Below, piece after piece: positions 24,080 through 34,457 of a DNA stretch of 64,000 nt. This DNA comes from Paraescarpia echinospica (lineage: Eukaryota > Annelida > Polychaeta > Sabellida > Siboglinidae). The stretch is taken from contig CM034543.1 in assembly GCA_020002185.1 (NCBI GenBank), positions 7,178,000 through 7,241,999 of the forward strand, written 5' to 3'. The position numbers and the translations under genes are program-made. The notes beneath the pieces were generated by a model. The model searched no databases. It saw nothing but the letters and a program-made list of their open reading frames with translations, and was not told the origin of the DNA. Position 1 is the stretch's first letter; each line of letters opens with the position of its first letter.

Positions 24080-24870
24080 GCTTTACGTTACCTCAGTAAC
24101 ACAGCCACCTCGTACTTAAGGTCACCCTAGGATAGGCCCAAATTATACGGTCACCTTGCTATTCAGGTCACCTCGCTATTCAGGTCACCTTGCTATTCAG
24201 GTCACTTTTGTCCTGTCCCAAAGGTGACCTTAACCATTTCAGTACGGCAGGCCTTGACGATGTCTGCTATTGAAATCGTTTTTACTCATAATTATCCACT
24301 ATACGGAGCCATTTGTTGTGTACGGTTGTCAAGGTGAATAAATTAGCTATTCAGCAGTGGTCATCGTTTATTATCGCTGAATAATAGTTTACGGAGATTT
24401 TCGTGGTTTTTAATGATGGATTATCAAAATCTGCTATGGCCACAATGGTGGACGGCATTACTTCAACTAACGATTTACCACTGTATGTTTTGGACAGATT
24501 ATTTGATAGTTTTAGCGAAGAATCTTTGTCGGATGTTGACGATCGACACAATAACGATGTCGGCAAACTTAGTATACAGCTGTGTTCAGCAAATGCAAAA
24601 ACGTTGAAATCTTGGCTGCCGTCTTGGATTACTGGTTACCATGACAATGGAATGTAAAATGATATGGCTCATTTTACTCCCTGATTATCATACTTTCCGA
24701 AAATGTATAACATTCCTATTCATAAAGTGCATTTTTGTTCCTCAAATCTTGACTTGAAATGAGGTAGTCCATTGTCTTGCATATTCACTTGGAATGCAGT
24801 ATTCAGTGGTCAAAGCTGGTCAGGGCTGTAGTACTGAAATGGTTAATAGGGAGTTTCCTCTGCACTAGCC
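24080..24870 (+). repeat. Interspersed repeat family C, copy interrupted by a piggyBac MITE
   Basis: Left part 24080-24233 and right part 24843-24870 together match 5895-6085. The left part also has a local expansion of CTATTCAGGTCACCTTG (three to four tandem units). Confidence 0.75.
24234..24842. mobile_element. piggyBac-like non-autonomous element nested in family C
   Basis: Flanked by TTAA (24230-24233 and 24843-24846). Termini CCATTTCAGTACGGCAGGCC and, inverted, CCATTTCAGTACTACAGCCC. An internal 84-codon plus ORF (24403-24657) with DRLFDSFSEESLSDVDDR resembles the acidic N terminus of piggyBac-type transposases, so the element probably derives from an autonomous parent by internal deletion. 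Confidence 0.85.
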
Positions 24871-25435
24871 GAGTTGCCCGGCTTTGCATAGGATAAAAAC
24901 ACTTTCATGATAAAGCCATGTCTATGCCAGTGGATCCAACAATCTTGTGTACGAAAATGTGACCTATCCTCAAATCATTTGCACATAAATCGAATCCCCA
25001 CGTGTTCCCCAAAATTATTGTTGGATTAATTCTGAATACTGAATTGTACTGACCCAACCCTAAATGCCCAACACTTGAAATCCACCCCTCCCCAAAATGC
25101 AGTGCATTTTATACTGTTTTTATTCCTGCAGCCTATGCATTGATAAACTGTAACTGGTCACTGGCATAGTTTTTAGGACAACCTTGGCCTCTATATAAAC
25201 AAAATACTGAAAAGAAACATGGTTCTGAATGCTGATGCAGGGTTATCACTTCAGGATTTTCAAACATCAACAACATAAAACAAATAAAAATGTCTGCATA
25301 TATCCTGTGGCATATTTGTAGATGGCATTAACATCTTTACGAGATGTAGAACAAATTTTATTCCGCCGTGGAAAGTGAAAATGGTGTTGGGGAGGGAGAA
25401 GATGGGTGAGGATGGAGGGAGGGCCAGAGAGCTAG

Positions 25436-26150
25436 AAACAGGGTTAGAGGGAGTGTTGGAGGGAGTGTTGGAGGGTGGGTTGGAGGGAGTGTTGGAGAGC
25501 GGGTTGTAGGGAATGTTGGAGGGAGTGTTGGAGGGAGCGTTGGAGGGAGTGTTGGAGGGTGGGTGGAAGGGAGTATTGGAGGGAGTGTTGCAGAGAGTGT
25601 TGCATGGAGTGTTGGAGGGAGTGTTGGAGAGTGGGTTAGAGGGAGTGTTGGAGGGATTATTGGAGGGTGGTTTGGAGGGAATGTTGGAGGGAGTTTTAGA
25701 GGGTGGTTTGGAGGGAGTGTTGGAGGGAGTATTAGAGGGTGAATTGGAGGGTTGTTGATGGGAGTGTTGGAGGGTGGTTTGGAGGGAGTGCTGGAGGGAG
25801 TGTTGGAGGGAGTGTTGGAGGGAGTGTTGGAGGGTGGTTTGGAAAGTGTGTTGGAGGGAGTATTGGAGGGTGGTTTGGTGGGTGTTTTGGAGGGTGTGTT
25901 GGAGAGAGTGTTGAAGGGAGTGTTGGAGGGTGGTTTGGAGGGAATGTAGAAGGGAGTTTTAGAGGGAGTGTTGGCAGGTGGTTTGGAGGGGTGTTGGTGG
26001 GAGTGTTGGAGGGTGGGTAGGAGGAAGTGTTTGTGGGAGTGTTAGAGGGAGTGTTGGAGGGTGGTTTGGAGGGTGTGTTGGAGGGAGTGCTGGAGGGAGT
26101 GTTGGAGGGAGTGTTGGAGGGAGTGTTGGAGGGAGTGGAGGGAGACAGTG
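25436..26150. repeat. 12-bp minisatellite (TTGGAGGGAGTG), about 59 copies
   Basis: G-rich on the plus strand, starting 10 bases beyond the donor of exon 10. On the minus strand its frame reads TPSN repeats continuous with exon 10. Variants GTGGTT and GTTTTA give KPP and LKL codons. No splice site within the array seems needed. Confidence 0.95.
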
Positions 26151-26159
26151 TGTGTTCAC

Positions 26160-26303
26160 CTTGCTGCGACTTTGTCATCTCGTCGACGAGTGAGTAGTTG
26201 TCGATGATGCTTTGTGTGAACTCCTCTGCATTCAGGCAGCGGTCATGAGCCGTATAGCGCGGGATACCAGGCAGTCCACTCCGACCCACGTACTGCAACT
26301 TGC
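26160..26303 (-). CDS. Exon 10, between two in-frame minisatellites
   Basis: 144 bases, phase 1 in and 1 out, acceptor ATTTGCAG, donor GTGAAC. Encodes KLQYVGRSGLPGIPRYTAHD and EEFTQSIIDNYSLVDEMTK. Its frame stays open on both sides: upstream through the 24-bp array and downstream through the 12-bp array, giving a 906-codon ORF (25732-28452). The exon itself is non-repetitive and phase-locked to exon 11, so only this part is supported as coding. Confidence 0.8.
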
Positions 26304-26317
26304 CTGCAAATATCAGA

Positions 26318-28826
26318 TGCTCAAGTACTGCACACAGCACACACTTGAGTACTACACACATCACATGCTCAAGTACTGCACACAACACACGCTTGAGTAC
26401 TACACACATCACATGCTCAAGTATTACACACAGCACATGCTCAAGTACTGCACACAACACACGCTTGAGTACTACACACATCACATGCTCAAGTATTACA
26501 CACAGCACATGCTCAAGTACTGCACACATCACATGCTCAAGTACTACACACATCACATGCTCAAGTATTACACACAGCACATGCTCAAGTACTGCACACA
26601 TCACATGCTCAAGTACTGCACACATCACATGCTCAAGTATTACACACAGCACATGCTCAAGTACTGCACACATCATATGCTCAAGTATTACACACAGCAC
26701 ATGCTCAAGTACTGCACACATCACATGCTCAAGTATTACACACAGCACATGCTCAAGTACTGCACACATCATATGCTCAAGTATTACACACAGCACATGC
26801 TCAAGTACTGCACACATCACATGCTCAAGTATTACACACAGCACATGCTCAAGTACTGCACACATCATATGCTCAAGTATTACACACAGCACATGCTCAA
26901 GTACTGCACACATCACATGCTCAAGTATTACACACAGCACATGCTCAAGTACTGCACACATCATATGCTCAAGTATTACACACAGCACATGCTCAAGTAC
27001 TGCACACATCATATGCTCAAGTATTACACACAGCACTTGCTCAAGTACTGCACACATCAGATGCTCAAGTATTATACACAGCACACGCTCAAGTACTGCA
27101 CACAACACATGCTCAAGTACTGCACACATCACATACTTCAGTATTGCACACATCACATGCTCAAGTATTACACACAGCACATGCTCAAGTACTGCACACA
27201 TCATATGCTCAAGTATTACACACAGCACATGCTCAAGTACTGCACACATCATATGCTCAAGTATTACACACAGCACATGCTCAAGTACTGCACACATCAT
27301 ATGCTCAAGTATTACACACAGCACATGCTCAAGTACTGCACACATCATATGTTCAAGTATTACACACGGCACATGCTCAAGTACTGCACACATCATATGT
27401 TCAAGTATTACACACAGCACATGCTCAAGTACTGCACACATCATATGTTCAAGTATTACACACGGCACATGCTCAAGTACTGCATACATCATATGTTCAA
27501 GTATTACACACAGCACATGCTCAAGTACTGCACACATCATATGTTCAAGTATTACACACAGCACATGCTCAAGTACTGCACACATCATATGCTCAAGTAT
27601 TACACACAGCACATGCTCAAGTACGGCACACATCATGTGTTCAAGTATTACACACAGCACATGCTCAAGTACTGCACACATCATATGTTCAAGTATTACA
27701 CACAGCACATGCTCAAGTACTGCACACATCATATGTTCAAGTATTACACACAGCACATGCTCAAGTACTGCACACATCATATGCTCAAGTATTACACACG
27801 GCACATGCTCAAGTACTGCATACATCATATGTTCAAGTATTACACACAGCACATGCTCAAGTACTGCACACATCATATGCTCAAGTATTACACACAGCAC
27901 ATGCTCAAGTACGGCACACATCATGTGTTCAAGTATTACACACAGCACATGCTCAAGTACTGCACACATCATATGTTCAAGTATTACACACAGCACATGC
28001 TCAAGTACTGCACACATCATATGTTCAAGTATTACACACAGCACATGCTCAAGTACTGCACACATCATATGTTCAAGTATTACACACAGCACATGCTCAA
28101 GTACTGCACACATCATATTTTCAAGTATTACACACGGCACATGCTCAAGTACTGCACACATCATATGTTCAAGTATTACACACAGCACATGCTCAAGTAC
28201 TGCACACATCATATGTTCAAGTATTACACACGGCACATGCTCAAGTACTGCACACATCATATGTTCAAGTATTACACACAGCACATGCTCAAGTACTGCA
28301 CACATCATATGTTCAAGTATTACACACAGCACATGCTCAAGTACTGCACACATCATATGCTCAAGTATTACACACGGCACATGCTCAAGTACTGCATACA
28401 TCATATGTTCAAGTATTACACACAGCACATGCTCAAGTACTGCACACATCATATGTCAAGTATTACACACGCACATGCTCAAGTACGGCACACATCATGT
28501 GTTCAAGTATTACACACAGCACATGCTCAAGTACTGCACACATCATATGTTCAAGTATTACACACAGCACATGCTCAAGTACTGCACACATCATATGTTC
28601 AAGTATTACACACAGCACATGCTCAAGTACTGTACACATCATATGCTCAAGTATTACACACAGCACATGCTCAAGTACTGCACACATCATATGCTCAAGT
28701 ATTACACACAACACATGCTCAAGTACTGCACACAACACATGCTCAAGTACGGCACACATCACATGCTCAAGTATTACACACATCATATGCTCAAGTACTG
28801 TACAAAGCACATGCTCAAGTACTGGG
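26318..28826. repeat. 24-bp minisatellite with 48-bp dimer order, about 104 copies
   Basis: Alternating units with ATGCTCAAGTACTGCACAC and ATGTTCAAGTATTACACAC (example pair 27661-27708). Frames are open on both strands except at about 28455-28472, where single-base losses break them. It begins 15 bases from the acceptor of exon 10. Confidence 0.95.
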
Positions 28827-29004
28827 CACATCACCCAGTTGTGCACTGCAGATATGACATGTATGTACTGCATGCCATACTGCTCTTGCACTAACCAAGA
28901 TGGCCTTTATATCATTACAACTTCCACATTTTGTAGTCACAATGGTGTAAAGACCTGATTGTACGTCCATGCACATTGCCCATCCTCCGGAAGTAGTTAC
29001 CCGA

Positions 29005-29080
29005 AGTCTGCCCACCAGATGGTACTATTCATGTACAGACACAGAAGGTAGTTACCCGAAGTCTGCCCACCAGATGTTTG
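29005..29080. repeat. Short direct repeat of 29 bp
   Basis: GTAGTTACCCGAAGTCTGCC with the following CACCAGATG occurs at about 28992 and again at about 29049. It overlaps the uncertain end of exon 9. Confidence 0.7.
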
Positions 29081-29134
29081 TTGTGACATAGATTTGTGCA
29101 GTTCTTTCAAATTTCTCAATAATTAAGGCATTGC

Positions 29135-29187
29135 TTTTCTTCCGGGGGTTGTAGGTGAACGCATCTGTCACCTGAGATGCAACACAT
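29135..29187 (-). CDS. Exon 9, boundary on the 3' side uncertain
   Basis: The acceptor TTTTCCTCCCAG at 29188 joins exon 8 in phase 2 and opens CVASQVTDAFTYNPRKK. The exon must end in phase 1 to reach exon 10. The only donor doing so is a non-canonical GC at 29134; alternatives are a GT at 29055 (wrong phase) or an early GT after CASQ. The frame stays open to 29050 and composition turns AT-rich after about 29130. Confidence 0.4.
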
Positions 29188-29214
29188 CTGGGAGGAAAAG
29201 TTTAGTATGCACGC

Positions 29215-29282
29215 AGGTACGCACGCACACATGCACGCACGCACGCACACACACATGCACGCACGCACGCACACACACTCAC
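29215..29282. repeat. GCAC/CACA microsatellite
   Basis: Repeats of ACGCACGC and ACACACATGC between exons 8 and 9. Confidence 0.85.
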
Positions 29283-29327
29283 ATACATAAGCTAGCTCGA
29301 TTATGACTAGAAACAATCCAATCTTAC

Positions 29328-29442
29328 GCACTTAGCTGCTCTTGACCACAGCTGGCAGCATTCAGGTAGTCCTCCCATTTCTTCAGCGCTTCAGAACGAC
29401 TTGCTTTGTCCAGTTCTGGGTCGAGCATCGGTGGTACTATGC
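29328..29442 (-). CDS. Exon 8 of the host gene
   Basis: 115 bases, phase 1 in and 2 out, acceptor TTACAG and donor GTAAGA. Encodes about 38 residues including VPPMLDPELDKASRSEALKK and WEDYLNAASCGQEQL, an acidic helix-like segment. The 44-bp minisatellite (29566-31360) ends about 120 bases upstream of the acceptor. A GTGCGT donor four bases earlier is possible. Confidence 0.75.
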
Positions 29443-29565
29443 CTGTAACTAAACAGGGGTAGGTAAGGGTGCCGAATATTATGTCACATGATGTTTTGTC
29501 ATACAACATTTCATCACAAGACAGTTGGTTGTGTGACATTTCATAACGAGTGTATGCATTTCATC

Positions 29566-31360
29566 AGTCAGCATTTGGTCACTTTCACTGCTGTACTGTT
29601 AATTTCATCAGTCAGCACTTGGTCACTTTCACTGCTGTACTGTTCATTTCATCAGTCAGCACATGGTCACTTTCACTGCTGTACTGTTCATTTCATCACT
29701 CAACATTTGGTCATTTTCACTGCTGTACTGTTCATTTCATCAGTCAGCACTTGGTCACTTTCACTGCTGTACTGTTCATTTCATCACTCAACATTTGGTC
29801 ACTTTCACTGCTGTACTGTTCATTTCATCAGTCAGCACTTGGTCACTTTCACTGCTGTACTGTTCATTTCATCACTCAACAATTGGTCATTTTCACTGCT
29901 GTACTGTTCATTTCATCAGTCAGCACTTGGACACTTTCACTGCTGTACTGTTCATTTCATCACTCAACATTTGGTCATTTTCACTGCTGTACTGTTCATT
30001 TCATCAGTCAGCACTTGGTCACTTTCACTGCTGTACTGTTCATTTCATCACTCAGCATTTGGTCACTTTCACTGCTGTACTGTTCATTTCATCAGTCAGC
30101 ACTTGGTCACTTTCACTGCTGTACTGTTCATTTCATCACTCAACATTTGGTCACTTTCACTGCTGTACTGTTCATTTCATCACTCAACATTTGGTCACTT
30201 TCACTGCTGTACTGTTCATTTCATCACTCAACATTTGGTCACTTTCACTGCTGTACTGTTCATTTCATCACTCAACATTTGGTCACTTTCACTGCTGTAA
30301 TGTTCATTTCATCAGTCAGCACTTGGTCACTTTCACTGCTGTACTGTTCATTTCATCGCTCAACACCTGGTCACTTTCACTGCTGTACTGTTCATTTCAT
30401 CAGTCAGCACTTGGTCACTTTCACTGCTGTACTGTTCATTTCATCACTCAACATTTGGTCACTTTCACTGCTGTACTGTTCATTTCATCAGTCAGCACTT
30501 GGTCACTTTCACTGCTGTACTGTTCATTTCATCACTCAACAATTGGTCATTTTCACTGCTGTACTGTTCATTTCATCAGTCAGCACTTGGTCACTTTCAC
30601 TGCTGTACTGTTCATTTCATCACTCAACATTTGGTCACTTTCACTGCTGTACTGTTCATTTCATCAGTCAGCACTTGGTCACTTTCACTGCTGTACTGTT
30701 CATTTCATCACTCAACATTTGGTCACTTTCACTGCTGTACTGTTCATTTCATCAGTCAGCACTTGGTCACTTTCACTGCTGTACTGTTCATTTCATCACT
30801 CAGCAATTGGTCACTTTCACTGCTGTACTGTTCATTTCATCACTCAACATTTGGTCACTTTCACTGCTGTACTGTTCATTTCATCACTCAACATTTGGTC
30901 ACTTTCACTGCTGTACTGTTCATTTCATCACTCAACATTTGGTCACTTTCACTGCTGTACTGTTCATTTCATCACTCAACATTTCGTCACTTTCACTGCT
31001 GTACTGTTCATTTCATCACTCAACATTTCGTCACTTTCACTGCTGTACTGTTCATTTCATCACTCAACATTTGGTCACTTTCACTGCTGTACTGTTCATT
31101 TCATCACTCAACATTTGGTCACTTTCACTGCTGTACTGTTCATTTCATCACTCAACACTTGGTCACTTTCACTGCTGTACTGTTCATTTCATCACTCAAC
31201 ACTTGGTCACTTTCACTGCTGTACTGTTCATTTCATCACTCAAACACTTTCACTGCTGTACTGTTCATTTCATCACTCAACATTTGGTCACTTTCACTGC
31301 TGTACTGTTCATTTCATCACTCAACATTTGGTCACTTTCACTGCTGTACTGTTCATTTCT
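29566..31360. repeat. 44-bp minisatellite, about 41 copies
   Basis: Unit example 29645-29688. Each ends TCACTGCTGTACTG. Two variants, CAGTCAGCACTTGG and CACTCAACATTTGG, alternate in the left half, while the right half is nearly all the second. One copy near 31235 lacks about nine bases. The unit is not divisible by 3, yet all three plus frames stay open because no frame of the unit contains a stop. Confidence 0.95.
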
Positions 31361-31627
31361 TGTAATACTCTTTAAGTCTTCTAATAATTGTTATCGATGT
31401 TCACATACCGGATCTTGTTGCTACAAAATTGTGCCTTTCTCCGCTGTAAATTACGCATTGGGTAAATACTATCGAGTAAACAAAGATATTTAATGTGGAT
31501 TTTTAAACAGAATCAATGGTTGAGTAGGTAGGCATATGCTGGCAGAAGTCGGGGGCTAGTCAGTAGATCTAATTGCAATGTAGTCCAAAGTAGTTTTTAT
31601 GCTGACTGGACCCCCAAGTCGGTGTTA

Positions 31628-31905
31628 GTTGGTTAGTGTAAAGTAAAAAGTAAAGGTAAGTTCTTATATAGCACAGTATCCAGTCCATCTCGACTTCTCT
31701 GGGAAGCATTCAGCCATGCTGCAATTAATGCATGAAGAGTATTCGTACACAAATCCACCACTGACTCATTCACACAGCTGAGTGAACTGGAGCAATGTAG
31801 AGTGAACAAACTTGCCCAAGGTTCATCACGTCAGCGCAGGATTCGAAACTGGGTTCTCTCGATTAAAAGCCTGATGCTCTAGTCACTGCACCACGGCACT
31901 TCATT
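31628..31905 (-). repeat. tRNA-derived SINE, copy 1
   Basis: On the minus strand the head reads GTGCAGTGACTAGAGCATCA (box A) and TTTCGAATCC (box B). The body shares GCATGGCTGAATGC-like, CAGTTCACTCA and TTCTTCATGCATTAATTG-like blocks with 36460-36765. The 3' end is ATATAAGAACTTACC. Confidence 0.75.
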
Positions 31906-31959
31906 AGCTCCATCGGTGTGCGCTTAGCATTAGCTCCACGGGACCACTTCTCCACTAAC

Positions 31960-32080
31960 CTGGGCACAGTTTGTCATCCACCTTCCCCCGTCTGCTAAGG
32001 AGGCCATAGGGGCTGCTAACATCAGGCAGGGTGGGTTGAATCCTCCTGATGGGTGAAGGGGGACGCATCTCCTTCACTGG
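31960..32080 (-). CDS. Exon 7, proline/arginine-rich
   Basis: 121 bases, phase 0 in and 1 out, acceptor CTGTTTCAG and donor GTTAGT. Encodes 40 residues: PVKEMRPPSPIRRIQPTLPD then VSSPYGLLSRRGKVDDKLCP. PPSP and RRIQP are low-complexity but clearly coding. It lies between a SINE (31628-31905) and the large foldback palindrome (32290-33772). Confidence 0.8.
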
Positions 32081-32704
32081 CTGAAACAGTGTGTTTAAAG
32101 GTGTTAGTTTACTTAAAGGGAATAAAAACACCTATTGCTTGAATTCATATTATATTACATCCTGCTATCTATTTTCATGTCCACCAAGCCAACAAAAATA
32201 AAGAAATTCAATGAATCAGAAATTCCACATTTTATGCTGTGCAGCCGGACATTTTTGAATATGCATATTTTTGGCGCACTTTTCGGGATGCCAAGATATG
32301 ACGTCACATATGACCCATACTCGCATCAGGCCCACCCTTTCCATGCATTCAGAGCATGTTTACAAGGATAGCTTTCGGGTTGAAACTAGTCATCATAGAG
32401 GAACAAGCAGTTATCTTATGGTTCCACATGAATCCAATTTTATTCAAAACAATGAATGCGAATGGGCCTACAAGTCGACTACGTAGTAGGTTTCGCCGAG
32501 CTTGGGCTCGTTTTCAGAATAATTATATTGAATGCAACCTACGGGAGATAATCTATACCAATAAACATACACAGCAAAAATATATTGTATCCAGCTACAG
32601 AAAGTAACGTGTATAATCTCATAATATCACTAGAATATCGATGTATGAAGGTGGAGTTGTACAATTTATCATAACAACTTAAATCAGTCAGCGAATTTTT
32701 GTCG

Positions 32705-32786
32705 GTGCCTCTAGCTCAGTTGGTAAACTCGTTGGTTTCTTTCATTTATTTTATAATCGGGTGACGCCGGTTCAATCCTGACACCA
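32705..32786 (+). other. tRNA-like module, left arm
   Basis: TAGCTCAGTTGGTAAAC matches a tRNA D-arm/box A and GGTTCAATCC a T-arm/box B, followed by ACACCA. The acceptor stem pairs only partly and the anticodon arm is not convincing, so it is read as a SINE-type or pseudo-tRNA module, not a functional tRNA. Confidence 0.55.
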
Positions 32787-33236
32787 AACCATTGATTTTC
32801 TTTACACTTTTTTTGTTTAGGTTTTCACAAAGTAATATAAACCAAATAATTTGTATACTATGATGCACTGTTTGTAAATATTTTTTATATTTTTGTATTC
32901 GCCACAAAAATAAAAATATGGGAATTATATAAGGATGTTTCTAAATTTTATTTATCCAAACAAATATAATGTAATGGATATATAATTTATTAATTGTATA
33001 TATATTGTACAGCAATATATTGTAATTATATACGTGAAAACAAATTGTGACCTGTGTGGATAAATAACATTTAGAAACATCGTTATATATAATTACCATA
33101 TTTTCATTTTTGTGGCGAATAAATAATTACTACAAAAATGTTTAAATATTTACAAACAGTGCATCATAGTATACAAAATGATTTGGTTTATATTACTTCG
33201 TGAAAACAAACAAAAGTGTCAAGAAAATCAATGGTT

Positions 33237-33319
33237 TGGTGTCAGAATTGAACCAGCGTCACCCGATTACAAAATAAATTATAAGAAACCAACACGTTTA
33301 CCAACTGAGCTAGCGGCAC
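33237..33319 (-). other. tRNA-like module, right arm
   Basis: Inverted counterpart of 32705-32786, with TAGCTCAGTTGGTAAAC retained exactly and box B read as GGTTCAATTC. Retention in both arms shows the module predates the inversion or was kept in step with it. Confidence 0.55.
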
Positions 33320-34385
33320 TGACAGAAATTCACTGACTGATTTAAGTTGTTATGATAAATTGTCCTTCCTCCTCCTTCATACATCAACATTCTAGTGATA
33401 TTCTGGGATTATACACATTACTTTCTGTAGCTGGATACGATATATGTCTGCTGTGTATGTATATTGGTGTAGATTATCTCCCGTTGGTTACATTCAATAC
33501 AATTATTATGAAAACGAGCCCAAGCTCGGCGAAACCTAGTCGACTTGTAGGCTCATTCGCATTCATTGTTTTGAATAAAATGTTATTCATGTGGAACCAT
33601 AAGATAACTGCTTGTTCCTCTATGATGACTAGTGTTTCAATTACATCGGAATATTGCACAATAACTAATTCTGATGCTCGTTTCGACCCGAAAGCTATCC
33701 TTGTAAACATGCTCTGAATGCATAGAAAGGGTCGGCCTGATGCAAGTGTGAGTCGTATGTGACGTCACGATACCACATTTTACGTGGGAATCGCTACACA
33801 GTGGGTTTAAAATCGAATTTATGCTACAAATGTATTTTTTTAATGTTCTCGAATGTTACATGCAATGTTAAACTTTGTATACACATGGAAAACAGATTTT
33901 AGTTAATGCCTTGTTTTTATTACCTTTAATATGGGCCAAAATGGTTGCGGCTATGACAGCGATTGAATTTGTAATATTTTTTCCAGTTCTCATATACACA
34001 ACAGCTTCAATGTGCATTAATATATGTTCTACCCTATAGGTGACACCACTGTGCTGATTTATGACGACCAAATTATCCTTAATGCTATAATTTTTGGGAC
34101 ATTGTGAATGTACGCGACCACTCTTATGATATACAGCTGTAATAAAATAAATGGTAATTTACAACACAATTAGTAAAAAAAACACTATAAAAATGAACAA
34201 ATATAAAACAAAATTTAACAAGATTGTCACCCAAAACGATATGCTCTAGTTGGCTACTAAACAAAGAAATCAGTTATTAGAGTCCAAACATTTTTCAACA
34301 CTGTCGGTCGCCACTGTCAGATATCACTCAGTTTTATTTTAAAACTTATTGGCACTGCTAGAATCTAACTGTAATTGAGCTAGTG

Positions 34386-34387
34386 TG

Positions 34388-34423
<36 letters not shown>

Positions 34424-34428
34424 TGTGT
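34386..34428. repeat. GTGC tetranucleotide microsatellite
   Basis: About ten copies of GTGC/GCGT. Confidence 0.95.
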
Positions 34429-34457
34429 ATTATATCTGGTTAACTATTGTTAAATCC

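Larger units (their letters stand above)
32290..33772. repeat. 1.5-kb foldback palindrome with tRNA-like modules in both arms
   Basis: Two arms of about 720 to 760 bases are inverted copies: GACGTCACATA at 32310 mirrors TATGTGACGTC at 33756, AGAGCATG at 32351 mirrors CATGCTCT at 33708, and TTTACAAACAGTGCATCATA mirrors near the centre. The centre is near 33012. The right arm carries about 45 extra bases bounded by GAAAC repeats. No ORF of transposase type is present. Confidence 0.9.

Noticed and set aside
26212..28958. Plus-strand ORFs of 881, 864 and 604 codons
   Set aside because: Minisatellite artefacts antisense to the host gene.
29488..31493. ORFs of 647, 570, 288 and 270 codons
   Set aside because: All three frames of the 44-bp unit lack stops; frames overlap and no single one is favoured.
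32705..32786. Functional tRNA gene
   Set aside because: Box A and box B are good but acceptor and anticodon arms do not fold convincingly, and it is embedded in a repeat.
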